Counted from the first letter of the stretch, positions 18,119 through 27,198 are shown. The stretch: DNA of 64,000 bases from Bacteroidota bacterium (GCA_030706605.1 JAUZOE010000015.1:1-64000); one strand, 5' to 3'. The notes: generated by a model not told the origin, from the letters alone. A program made the numbers and translations.

Positions 18119-18511
18119 TTAATTGTTATTAGCACCTTGTGTTATCCATGCCAGAACGAGTGCCGCATAGTCCTTATTAACACCGCTTACAGGCATTGGA
18201 GTTCCCCGCTTGCCTGTCATCTTTTGATAAATGACACTATTTTGGGGATTTGCTTTATCAAAATAGTTACCTATAGTAAGTGAGTTATACGCATTTGTTT
18301 CAGTCAGGTTAGGTGACTGCCCACCTGTACTATGACAACCACTGGTATTGCAACTTTTATTGAAGATGGGAATAATATCCTGGGAGAAACTTACAGTTCT
18401 TGTTATTGCCGGGACATCTAAAATTACAGTTTTGTCCTTGTAACAACCCGACAGAAAGAAGATAATTCCCAACACTAGTATTAACCCTTCTAATGTTTTT
18501 TTATGAAACAT
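18119..18511 (-). CDS. Small CX4CH cytochrome-like lipoprotein
   Basis: Lipobox 'FFLSGC'; 'IFNKSCNTSGCHSTGG'; 'PVSGVNKDYAALVLAWITQGANNN'. Confidence 0.75.
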   Translation of the reverse strand: MFHKKTLEGLILVLGIIFFLSGCYKDKTVILDVPAITRTVSFSQDIIPIFNKSCNTSGCHSTGGQSPNLTETNAYNSLTIGNYFDKANPQNSVIYQKMTGKRGTPMPVSGVNKDYAALVLAWITQGANNN

Positions 18512-18554
18512 AATATTTAGTATTTTATGTGAAATATTCCCTCACACTTAACGG

Positions 18555-19907
18555 TTATTTTTGAAATTTCAATACCAGGTTAGGCTGAATGCCATGCTGA
18601 TAATTTGAATTATTCCAAATTGCAATTCCAAATACCTGGTCTTGTAAGCTTGAAAAATCAATATCCTGCTTCAATACATCCCCGGTTTTCAATGCTCGTT
18701 GGTATTCTAGAACCCATCCGCTCCCTGTATATTTTGCACCAGCAGTAATGTCTGCTCTTTCGCCAATTAAAGGAACTCCAATATAAGAGGGGATTGAATT
18801 TTTTGCAGTGGCACCGGTAGCAGTACCGGATCTTTGATAATCTGTACCCACATTAGGATCAATTGTGGAACCATCACTTAAAGTCAATACACCAGTTGAA
18901 CTTACTCCGGTTACTTTTTTTGCTTTACCACTTGTAGTATCAGCTACCAAAATATAACCTGCACTTCCGGCTCCCGGTATTACCCAAATTGGAACGTTAA
19001 CTTTTGCACCTGTGCCATCTAATAGCAAACTCTGCGAATTACTAACCTCACCTTGTGTAGGAGAACTTGTATAATTTGGCCTATATGGCCACGTTGCCGA
19101 GAAAGTGCCATCCGGAACAATACCGTCTACATGCCTTCCATTTCCATTACCACCTGTAATGTTGGTAAAAGCCGGGCCACCAGCCCAATCCTGGTAGTTA
19201 TCATCCATAAAATGCAGCGATTCATCTTTGCTTATATAACCTAAACGGCCCCACCACATGTCAATTTTTTCAGAGGCACCATTAGTATAATGGTTACCGC
19301 TTGCATTAGCTGTATAAACCGGTGGGTTTTTTGAATAATCCATATAAGGTGTAAATACATGGCAGCTGGCATAGCAAGTTTGGGAGATGAATTTTGGTGT
19401 GGAATTATCAATGTTCCAAAGCATTGCAACCCTATCCTCGCCGAAGCCATTTCTTGATAAGACTCCGCTTGCATTATAGCTATCACTTGAAGGTTCTTTT
19501 GCCCATCCTGTTTTTCCTGTTACATTCGCCGCAGGATCAAAATACCATGGAGCAACATTTACACTTTGAGTTAAATCCGGAATTTCTACTAAGAAATAAA
19601 TATTTTGGCCATCGTACATAGAACGGATTGTTGCAGGATATTTCTGACCACTATACCCGGCAAATAAACCATTCCCAGGATCTGGCACTGTTGGTGTAAT
19701 TTGTAATTTGGTCGCTTTATCCCACTCAGCATCAATTGTTCCATCAATGGTTGGAGGGGTAGTTATCCTTAAAGAAACCAAATCTGTGGAGCTATTAATC
19801 TGAGGTATATCCAATACCTGGTTATCTTTTGTACAGCTAACCACATAACCAATTGATAATACAATGGTTGTAATTACCCACATGTATTTTGTTTTGAGAA
19901 GTTTCAT
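18555..19907 (-). CDS. Ethylbenzene-dehydrogenase-related haem-binding lipoprotein (EB_dh-like)
   Basis: Lipobox 'GYVVSC'; 'PPTIDGTIDAEWDKATKLQI...MYDGQNIYFLVEIPDLTQSVNVAPWYFDP', 'FGEDRVAMLWNID...CYASCHVFTPY', 'KIDMWWGRLGYISKDESLHFMDD', typical of EB_dh/haem-b domains. Confidence 0.78.
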   Translation of the reverse strand: MKLLKTKYMWVITTIVLSIGYVVSCTKDNQVLDIPQINSSTDLVSLRITTPPTIDGTIDAEWDKATKLQITPTVPDPGNGLFAGYSGQKYPATIRSMYDGQNIYFLVEIPDLTQSVNVAPWYFDPAANVTGKTGWAKEPSSDSYNASGVLSRNGFGEDRVAMLWNIDNSTPKFISQTCYASCHVFTPYMDYSKNPPVYTANASGNHYTNGASEKIDMWWGRLGYISKDESLHFMDDNYQDWAGGPAFTNITGGNGNGRHVDGIVPDGTFSATWPYRPNYTSSPTQGEVSNSQSLLLDGTGAKVNVPIWVIPGAGSAGYILVADTTSGKAKKVTGVSSTGVLTLSDGSTIDPNVGTDYQRSGTATGATAKNSIPSYIGVPLIGERADITAGAKYTGSGWVLEYQRALKTGDVLKQDIDFSSLQDQVFGIAIWNNSNYQHGIQPNLVLKFQK

Positions 19908-19974
19908 AAACCTGTTTTAATTTGAAAAAAAAATTTTAAAGAAGAACTTGCATTATTTATATAAAATTGACAGT

Positions 19975-20018
19975 GCAAGATATTTCCAGCCCCATGATAA
20001 TTTCATGACAATTATCAA
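19975..20018 (-). promoter_or_regulatory. Predicted promoter with FNR/CRP-like box, module 3
   Basis: Plus strand ATGACAATTATCAA (20005-20018), differing at one position from 12308-12321. Aligns ungapped with 12278-12321, including a weak -7-like TATCTTGC. Confidence 0.5.
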
Positions 20019-20210
20019 TGCAAAAAGTGATTAGAATCATATCCTGAAAAAAGGGATTGATTGCAGATATACTAAAGAGCATTGTTTATCCGACAAAATT
20101 TCGCAAAACTAATATTGAGGTAATGGAACTCAAACAAAGGTGTTTCACAGGAATAAAAGAGGTGTATTTATTTTGTATTAGGCATATCCAACCTGCAAGG
20201 AACCTTCATA

Positions 20211-21647
20211 TCAACTGAATATCTTAAAAGCAATATGTAATAATTTTTTAACCATACTGAGCAAACTTTTTTCTTTATACAGTAAAATGATTTGCTGATT
20301 AATCCTTGCTGCTACAGGATAAGGATATATTTTATAGAAGAGCGCATTAACGGATAATTCACTGGTATTTGCCAAAATCAGTTCCTGAATGAGTTCCCCG
20401 GCATTTGGCGCTATCATAGTACCTCCTAATATTTTTTCGTTTTTAAACAAACGACGTTTACTGATGAGCAATACCAGTTTTGCATATTGATAATTATCAA
20501 CAACGGCCCTGTCATCATTCATGAAATTCTGCTCTAATTTTTCATAGGGAATATTTCTTTCTTTCAATTGCACCTCATTCAAACCAAAGGTGGCCAGTTC
20601 CGGGTCAGTAAAAGTTACCCATGAAAGATGATCATTATTTAATTTCTTTTTGAAGGGAGAAAAGAAATTATTAATCAAAATACGGGCATGAAATTCGGCA
20701 ACATGCGAGAACATAAGATCACCCGCAATATCACCACATACAAAAATATTCCTGTTGGTAGTTCTTAAATATTGATCCGCTATTATTTTGTCATCGCTGA
20801 TTTTTATTCCTGCTTTTTCCAATTGCAAAGGCTGCAAAACAAGTTCCCTTCCAATACCAACAAACGCTGCATCAAATGTGATGTTCTCCGTTTTGCCATC
20901 TTTATATTTTATAATGGCTTCATTAGCAGAAATAAAAGAATCGATTTCAGCATTGAACAAAAATGTAATTCCTTCCTGTTGCAATTGTTTTAAAAGTATT
21001 TCAGTCACGTCTTTATCATCATGCTCCAGTATCTTATCAGAATGTTGAACTACTGTAACCATACAACCCAACCGGCTTAACGCCTGTGAAATTTCTGTGC
21101 TTACAGGACCTCCGCCAATTACCAGCAATTTTTCTGGCAATTCAGCAGCATCAAAAATATTTTCATTGTCATAATATTTTATCTTATCTACACCGGGTAC
21201 TATCAATTTTACTGGCCGTGATCCTGTTGCCAATACTATCTTTTTCCCATGGCACTTTTTACCATTTACTTCAATTTCGTTTCTACCTGAAAAACCTGCC
21301 ATACCCAAAACAACATCAATCCCCTGCTCTTTCAACCACTGAGCATTTTCATGTTTACGGATAATCTCCTGTCTTTCATAAACATAATCCATCACCTTTT
21401 TTATATCAACTTTTCCACTAAACTCTAATCCAAATTGTGAAGATAGTTTTGCAATTTGTGTAAGCCTTGAAACGTGTAGTAAAGCTTTGCTCGGAACACA
21501 GCCCCCATTTAAACAATCTCCCCCAATATCCTGGTCACTTTTCGCAACCATTAGCACTTTAAAGCCTGCTTTGTTCATAAACAACCCCACACCCAATCCT
21601 CCTGAGCCTGCCCCAATTATAATGATATCATACAATTTATTACTCAT
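20211..21647 (-). CDS. Pyridine nucleotide-disulfide oxidoreductase (mercuric reductase/dihydrolipoyl dehydrogenase-like)
   Basis: 'YDIIIIGAGSGGLGVGLFMNKAGFKVLMV..DIGGDCLNGGCVPSKALLH' FAD site plus redox CLNGGC; 'RNIFVCGDIAGDLMFSHVAEFHARI'. Start MSNKLYD chosen. Confidence 0.9.
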   Translation of the reverse strand: MSNKLYDIIIIGAGSGGLGVGLFMNKAGFKVLMVAKSDQDIGGDCLNGGCVPSKALLHVSRLTQIAKLSSQFGLEFSGKVDIKKVMDYVYERQEIIRKHENAQWLKEQGIDVVLGMAGFSGRNEIEVNGKKCHGKKIVLATGSRPVKLIVPGVDKIKYYDNENIFDAAELPEKLLVIGGGPVSTEISQALSRLGCMVTVVQHSDKILEHDDKDVTEILLKQLQQEGITFLFNAEIDSFISANEAIIKYKDGKTENITFDAAFVGIGRELVLQPLQLEKAGIKISDDKIIADQYLRTTNRNIFVCGDIAGDLMFSHVAEFHARILINNFFSPFKKKLNNDHLSWVTFTDPELATFGLNEVQLKERNIPYEKLEQNFMNDDRAVVDNYQYAKLVLLISKRRLFKNEKILGGTMIAPNAGELIQELILANTSELSVNALFYKIYPYPVAARINQQIILLYKEKSLLSMVKKLLHIAFKIFS

Positions 21648-21649
21648 AA

Positions 21650-22492
21650 TTAAATATTTGCCCCGGCAGATTTTTCTTCTTCCGGAATACTTTTTTCCCA
21701 TGCACGCACAGACGAAAATGGAAGTTTTAAAAGAAACCCAATAGTAAGTTCTTTTTCATTATCATAAGAAGGTACACCAATAACCAATTGATCGGGTGGG
21801 GTATTAATTTTAAAAGTCCTGTGAACCCGGTCCCAAAAAGAAAAAATAACAGAAAAGTTAGAATCGGTTTCATCTTTTACCACAGAATGATGAATGCCAT
21901 GCATCCTTGGAGTAACTATTAAAGTATTCAAAACTTTCTCAAAATATAAAGGCAATTTCCAATTACTGTGATGAAATTGTGTGGCTGCTTCAAAAAGAAT
22001 CTCATAAACCAAAACGGCAAAAGGTGACACACCACTTAGTAAGGTAAAAGCGCCCCGGAAGAAAACAGAGCCAATCATTTCACCAAAATGAAAACGAAAA
22101 GCGGTAGTAATATCCAGATCAAGATCGGTATGATGTACCAAATGATAGCGCCATAAAAAAGGAAGTCTATGATTGATCACATGCCACAAATAATTACCAT
22201 AATCCAATATCAAAAAAGCAATTATTCCTTCTAACCAGACAGGTAGGTCATAAAGATAATTTAATCCAAAATGGAATATTTCATTTTTATAAGCCAACCA
22301 AACTATTACAGGCAAAAAAAGAAACCTTAGAAGTACAAACGCAGGTAAGGATACAAGCGAATTAATAATTCTTCTTTTCCACAAGCTCCCTACTCTTTTC
22401 CGCAATTTAAATTTGCGTTCAAGCAAAAAAAGAATATTGAAAATTACAATCAATACAGGAATACCAATAAGGTCGAAAACATAATGTATCAT
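21650..22492 (-). CDS. Sterol desaturase/fatty acid hydroxylase family protein
   Basis: His clusters 'HVINHRLPFLWRYHLVHHTD', 'HHSNW', 'HGIHHSVV'. Confidence 0.9.
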   Translation of the reverse strand: MIHYVFDLIGIPVLIVIFNILFLLERKFKLRKRVGSLWKRRIINSLVSLPAFVLLRFLFLPVIVWLAYKNEIFHFGLNYLYDLPVWLEGIIAFLILDYGNYLWHVINHRLPFLWRYHLVHHTDLDLDITTAFRFHFGEMIGSVFFRGAFTLLSGVSPFAVLVYEILFEAATQFHHSNWKLPLYFEKVLNTLIVTPRMHGIHHSVVKDETDSNFSVIFSFWDRVHRTFKINTPPDQLVIGVPSYDNEKELTIGFLLKLPFSSVRAWEKSIPEEEKSAGANI

Positions 22493-22519
22493 TCTTTATT
22501 AAGTTTATTCTTCCACCGA

Positions 22520-23215
22520 TCACAATTTGTGTTTATGAATGAGCTTTCTATGCAATTTCAACAAATGCTCCTGTGAATATCCTGAATAATATAGAAACCA
22601 GATAAGAAAAAAGATGACCTGTAGCCGGTAAATGCCATTATCCAAATATTTCCTGGCAGACGTGTTAATGGTTCCATTCATTACAACAAACTTTCCATAT
22701 TCTTTAATACGATGAATAATTTCCTGGTCTTCCATCATCAAAATATCTTCTTTAAACCCTCCGATACTTTGAAAAATTTTTTTTGTAACAAACAAACTCT
22801 GATCCCCAAACCTAACAGCATTTATATCAAACCTCGTAAACCAACAATTAGCTTTTAAAAACCAATGATCATAATCGAAAGAAAGCCTGAAACAGCCACT
22901 GGAAAAACCTTTAGCAAGTGCATCAATAATATAATTCGTAAAATTTACCGGGGGAATACTGTCGGCATGAAGAAAATAAAAAATGTCACCCTGTGCAACA
23001 GCAGCCCCTTTATTCATCTGGGCGGCTCTACCTTTATGTTCACTTAATACAGTTTTTACTCCACATTCCCGCGCAATAGAAACTGTATTATCCATACTGC
23101 CTCCGTCAACAATAATAATCTCCGTCTCATGATCTCCCCTGGCGGCAAGTGTTTTCCTGATTGTTTCTGCTATCTGGCTGGCTTCATTATAGGTAGGTAT
23201 AATAATGCTGATCAT
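22520..23215 (-). CDS. TIGR04283-type family 2 glycosyltransferase (radical SAM/selenodomain-associated transferase 2)
   Basis: 'MISIIIPTYNEASQIAETIRKTLAARGDHETEIIIVDGGSMDNTVSIARECGVKTVLSEHKGRAAQMNKGAAVAQGDIFYFLHADSIPP'. Confidence 0.88.
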   Translation of the reverse strand: MISIIIPTYNEASQIAETIRKTLAARGDHETEIIIVDGGSMDNTVSIARECGVKTVLSEHKGRAAQMNKGAAVAQGDIFYFLHADSIPPVNFTNYIIDALAKGFSSGCFRLSFDYDHWFLKANCWFTRFDINAVRFGDQSLFVTKKIFQSIGGFKEDILMMEDQEIIHRIKEYGKFVVMNGTINTSARKYLDNGIYRLQVIFFLIWFLYYSGYSQEHLLKLHRKLIHKHKL

Positions 23216-23814
23216 ATTACTAGCCTCTTTTTCTTCATATATTTCAAATCTTTTTCTTCATCCACATCGTCCAGTACAGGCAGCAATATATAACTAAGGT
23301 CTGAGCGCCTGCAGCGATCAATTGTTTGTGACAAAACCACGTCTGTACTCCACTCAACGTCTTTAAATAATCCCGCATGAAGTTTTTTCATCCCTAATAA
23401 ATAATAACCTCCATCGCTGGCCGGCCCAATTGCTACATCACATTTATTTAAAGTAACAAAAGCGCTTTTTATAATTTCTTCATTAATACCCGGGCAATCG
23501 CTTCCCATAATAACTGCTTTTTCATATCCTTCTTCAAAAGCAGAAGTGAAAGCGTGTTGCATTCGCTCTCCCAGGTCGTTTCCTTCCTGGATTTGTTTTT
23601 TAAAATCTTTAATATGCCAGTAATCATGTTCCTCTATATAGCTGGAATAAAAAACAATTTTGGCTGCATCAAGAGATTGGGTGATGTGGTTGGTATGTTG
23701 TAAAAGCTCTCCATAAATATTCAATGCGGCTTCATTCCCGATTGTAGCAGCGAGTCTTGTTTTGACTTGACCGGGAATTAAATTTTTTACAAAAATTAAA
23801 ACGGCTTCCCTCAT
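23212..23814 (-). CDS. TIGR04282-type glycosyltransferase/nucleotidyltransferase-like protein (radical SAM/selenodomain-associated transferase 1)
   Basis: 'LIFVKNLIPGQVKTRLAATIGNEAALNIYGELLQHT', 'GERMQHAFTSAFEEGYEKAVIMGSDCPGI', 'AIGPASDGGYYLLGMKKLHAGLFKDVEWSTDVVLSQT'. Confidence 0.88.
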   Translation of the reverse strand: MREAVLIFVKNLIPGQVKTRLAATIGNEAALNIYGELLQHTNHITQSLDAAKIVFYSSYIEEHDYWHIKDFKKQIQEGNDLGERMQHAFTSAFEEGYEKAVIMGSDCPGINEEIIKSAFVTLNKCDVAIGPASDGGYYLLGMKKLHAGLFKDVEWSTDVVLSQTIDRCRRSDLSYILLPVLDDVDEEKDLKYMKKKRLVI

Positions 23815-24633
23815 CTACAATGATTTTATACATTCAAATAAGAAAGAGGAAAGCTTCCCGTCAGCTTTGCCTGCGATGGCAATGATTTCTTCAATATTTA
23901 CCGGCTTTAAATTATCAGGATCACATTCATCAGTGACTACTGATACGGCCACGCAGGAAAGGTTCATATGATTGGACGCAATCACTTCCGGGACTGTAGA
24001 CATACCCACCAGGTCTGCACCAATAATTTTTAAATAACGATACTCGGCTTTTGTTTCAAGATTAGGGCCATTTACCGCGGCATAAACTCCCTTTTTTAAA
24101 GAAAGATTTAGTTCCCTGGCTTTCTGCTGCAAAAGGATTTTCAGAGTAGGATCATAAGGATTACTCATATCAGGAAACCTGGGACCGAAGTCATCAAAAT
24201 TTTGCCCGATTAAGGGATTGCCTGACTGTAAATTAATATGATCATCAATCAATACCAAATCACCTTTTTTAAAATTAAGATTAATACCGCCCGCTGCATT
24301 AGATAAGAAAAGATGTTGTATTCCCAATAATTTCATCACCCTGATTGGAAACACAATTTGTTGCATAGAATATCCTTCATAATAATGAAAGCGCCCTTGC
24401 ATGATCAAAACACTTTTGTTACCGATAGTTCCATAAATAAGATTGCCTTTATGAAACTCTACTGTTGATAATGGAAAGCCAGGAATAGCAGAATAAGCTA
24501 TAGTTTGTTTTATGGTAACATAATTTAATAATTGATGCAATCCTGTACCTAATACAATACCGGCATCTGCCTGCCTGATACCATTCGCCATAAGAAACTC
24601 TTTAGCCTCCTGTACCTGTTCAAATCTTTGCAT
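23815..24633 (-). CDS. Purine nucleoside phosphorylase
   Basis: 'AGIVLGTGLHQLL', 'QGRFHYYEGYSMQQIVFPIRVMKLLGIQHLFLSNAAGGIN', 'LIDDHINLQSGNPLIG', 'YAAVNGPNLETKAEYRYLKIIGADLVGMSTVPEVI'. Confidence 0.93.
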   Translation of the reverse strand: MQRFEQVQEAKEFLMANGIRQADAGIVLGTGLHQLLNYVTIKQTIAYSAIPGFPLSTVEFHKGNLIYGTIGNKSVLIMQGRFHYYEGYSMQQIVFPIRVMKLLGIQHLFLSNAAGGINLNFKKGDLVLIDDHINLQSGNPLIGQNFDDFGPRFPDMSNPYDPTLKILLQQKARELNLSLKKGVYAAVNGPNLETKAEYRYLKIIGADLVGMSTVPEVIASNHMNLSCVAVSVVTDECDPDNLKPVNIEEIIAIAGKADGKLSSFLFECIKSL

Positions 24634-24683
24634 TTAAAAAAAATTAAAAATTAGTAGAATATTGTAACTGATTAATGAAATAT

Positions 24684-25772
24684 TTACACAACTGCTCCAC
24701 CACAACTGCTTCCTGCGCCTGCTGTACAACCATAACAATGCTGCCCGACAATAATATCCCTGTTATTTAATTCATCCACGTTAAATTCACGAATATGCTT
24801 TGTTTTACAATTGACTTTCAATTCAAGCATCTGGTTAAAATCACAATCGTATAAATACCCATCCCATCCCACTGAAATAGTATTACGACACATAACATTA
24901 AATGCCGCAACAGGATTATACGCTGTAATTAACTTTTCCATATACATTTCATAATTATCGCTTTTCAAAAGATAATCCAGGAACCGGCTTATCGGAAGAT
25001 TGGTGATGGCAAACAAATTATTAAAATGAATATCATAATGGTGTAATAAAGCATCTTTATATTCTTTTTCCAGTGCCATTTGTGAAGGAGGTAAAAAAGC
25101 ACCTGCAGGATTATAAACCAGGTTTAATACAAGTCCTGAATTTTCTTTTCCATAACCCAATCCATTCAGCATTTGCAATGCCTTAATGCTATTTTCAAAT
25201 ACACCATCTCCACGCTGCCTGTCAGTTCTGTCCTGTGTATAGAATGGGAGGGAAGAAACTACTTCAATGTTGTGTTCTTTATAAAACTGTGGCAGGTCGT
25301 AATATTTTTTATTGGCCAAAATGATAGTAAGATTGCAACGAACGATCACATGCCTGCCTGATTTTTTAATTTCCTCCACAAACCATCTGAAGTTAGGGTT
25401 CATCTCAGGGGCTCCACCGGTAATATCTACTACATTTAACTGTACATTACTTTTCAAGATCTCAAGGCATTGTTGCATAGTCTCCCTGGTCATAATCTCT
25501 TTACGATCGGGACCAGCATCTACATGGCAATGTTTGCATACCTGGTTACACATCTTACCAATATTTAGCTGGAAAATCTCTATCTCTTTTGGTTTTAACG
25601 GATATAACCTGGTATCCTCTAATTTTTGATAAAAAGGCTCTGGCACCAAATTCCCCGATTGGATATGTTCAAGAATTTCTAATTGCTTATGGGCGTCAGA
25701 CAAATCATAGCCCCGGCCATGCAAAGATATTTTTCCTGTCTTTTCGTGTTTAATGGCTGTGTTTTCTGTCAT
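24684..25772 (-). CDS. arsS: Arsenosugar biosynthesis radical SAM protein ArsS-like (DUF3641 C-terminus)
   Basis: 'CNQVCKHCHVDAGP' radical SAM CX3CX2C; 'DITGGAPEMNPNFRWFVEEI'; C-terminal 'HCYGCTAGAGSSCGGAVV'. Confidence 0.88.
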   Translation of the reverse strand: MTENTAIKHEKTGKISLHGRGYDLSDAHKQLEILEHIQSGNLVPEPFYQKLEDTRLYPLKPKEIEIFQLNIGKMCNQVCKHCHVDAGPDRKEIMTRETMQQCLEILKSNVQLNVVDITGGAPEMNPNFRWFVEEIKKSGRHVIVRCNLTIILANKKYYDLPQFYKEHNIEVVSSLPFYTQDRTDRQRGDGVFENSIKALQMLNGLGYGKENSGLVLNLVYNPAGAFLPPSQMALEKEYKDALLHHYDIHFNNLFAITNLPISRFLDYLLKSDNYEMYMEKLITAYNPVAAFNVMCRNTISVGWDGYLYDCDFNQMLELKVNCKTKHIREFNVDELNNRDIIVGQHCYGCTAGAGSSCGGAVV

Positions 25773-25905
25773 ATTAAAGCGGGTCCGTAAAATTGACATC
25801 TCCTATCAGCAAAAGCTGAAAATTGATTCTATTTACCGAAGTATTATTTATCAATTCCGTGATTAAAAAAAAATCATTCAGATAAAAAGCAATGCTCCTC
25901 TTTAT

Positions 25906-26241
25906 TTACATCGCTATTTCTTTCACCTTATTCATCATTTGTACACCATGTACCAGGGAAGCACCTCCCCTGATAGCACAGGCTACATGCACTGCTTCCA
26001 TCATCTGCGCTTCGCTCCAGCCTTTTTCGTATGCATCACTGCTATAGGCATCTATACAATAAGGGCATTGTACTGCATGAGCCACGGCCAAAGCTATTAA
26101 AGATTTTTCCCTTGCCGTTAATTCACTGTCTTTAAAAACTTCACCATAATAATCAAAAAATTTATCAGCTAAGTTCTTCTGAAATTCACCAACATTTCCA
26201 AATTTTTTTAAATCTTCCGAGTTGTAATAATTATTATTCAT
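25906..26241 (-). CDS. AhpD/CMD-like arsenosugar biosynthesis-associated peroxidase-like protein
   Basis: 'FKDSELTAREKSLIALAVAHAVQCPYCIDAYSSDAYEKGWSEAQMMEAVHVACAIRGGASLVHGVQMMNKV'; adjacent to ArsS-like gene. Confidence 0.85.
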   Translation of the reverse strand: MNNNYYNSEDLKKFGNVGEFQKNLADKFFDYYGEVFKDSELTAREKSLIALAVAHAVQCPYCIDAYSSDAYEKGWSEAQMMEAVHVACAIRGGASLVHGVQMMNKVKEIAM

Positions 26242-26269
26242 TTCAACATTTTTATTTTTAATAAAATTA

Positions 26270-26284
26270 ACTGATTAAATCAGT
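26270..26284. promoter_or_regulatory. Palindromic operator candidate upstream of the arsenosugar-type operon
   Basis: ACTGATT-A-AATCAGT perfect palindrome, 29-43 bp upstream of the start codon at 26241. Confidence 0.45.
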
Positions 26285-26451
26285 AAAGTACAACAAGATC
26301 CGATTCAGGAATCAATTATCGGAAAACGACAAAGAATTACAAGATTCTAAAAAAGACCCTGAGATGAAGATTTTGCCAGGTCGCCATTATTATACTGCTT
26401 TATTAACTTTCCATTATTTTCATAGAAACTAAATTGTCAAAAAAAATAAAT

Positions 26452-27198
26452 ATGCACCAGTTAGTATCATCTGCCTTATCATTATTTTTATCCCCGCTTA
26501 ATTGGATAATTATTTTACTTATAACAGGATATTTTTTACGTAATGTTTCGCTCAAGAAAAAATGCAAATGGTTGGCACTATTCATTTTCCTGTTATTTAG
26601 TAACCAATGGCTTTTAGATAAATATGCAATGTATTGGCAGCCTTTGCCAATAGCAATTGATACCACTATTTCATTTAGCTGTGGAATTGTATCCGGAGGC
26701 TTTGCCAGCCCTGACAATAATGCAAACGGTTATTTTAATTCAGCCGCAGACAGGTTTATACAGGTAGTAAAATTGTATAAGCTCGGGGAAATCAAGCATA
26801 TATTAATCAGCGGCGGGAATGGAAAACAGGATGAAAAAAATTTCCGGGAAGGAGCCTGGGTAAAAAGTGAACTTAAAGCAATTGGAAGTCCAGACTCTGT
26901 GATCTTTGCAGAAGATAAATCAAATAATACTTCTGATAATGCCTACAACGCAAAAAAGATTCTTGACTCTCTGAAATTAAAACCTCCTTACCTCCTGATC
27001 ACCTCTGCACTCCATATCCCGAGAGCTTCACTGCTATTTAAGAAAGCCGGAATTTCTACCGTTCCATTTCCCTGTAATTATATTGCAGGCCGAGGCCCCT
27101 TTAGCCTTAGTTCCCTGTTGCCAACACCATCAGTACTCCTTGACTGGAATCCTTATTTAAAAGAAACAGCAGGGTATTTATGGTATAAGATAAAATGA
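26452..27198 (+). CDS. YdcF/SanA-like (DUF218) protein
   Basis: N-terminal TMs; 'GGFASPDNNANGYFNSAADRFIQVVKLYKLGEIKHILISGGNGKQ..FREGAWVKSELKAIGSPDSVIFAEDKSNNTSDNAYNAKKIL'. Confidence 0.88.
   Translation: MHQLVSSALSLFLSPLNWIIILLITGYFLRNVSLKKKCKWLALFIFLLFSNQWLLDKYAMYWQPLPIAIDTTISFSCGIVSGGFASPDNNANGYFNSAADRFIQVVKLYKLGEIKHILISGGNGKQDEKNFREGAWVKSELKAIGSPDSVIFAEDKSNNTSDNAYNAKKILDSLKLKPPYLLITSALHIPRASLLFKKAGISTVPFPCNYIAGRGPFSLSSLLPTPSVLLDWNPYLKETAGYLWYKIK

Noticed and set aside
24684-25772. Possible selenocysteine in the ArsS-like protein
   Set aside because: Family name mentions selenodomains, but the C-terminal motif reads SSCGGAVV with an ordinary TGT Cys codon and no in-frame TGA; no SECIS need.
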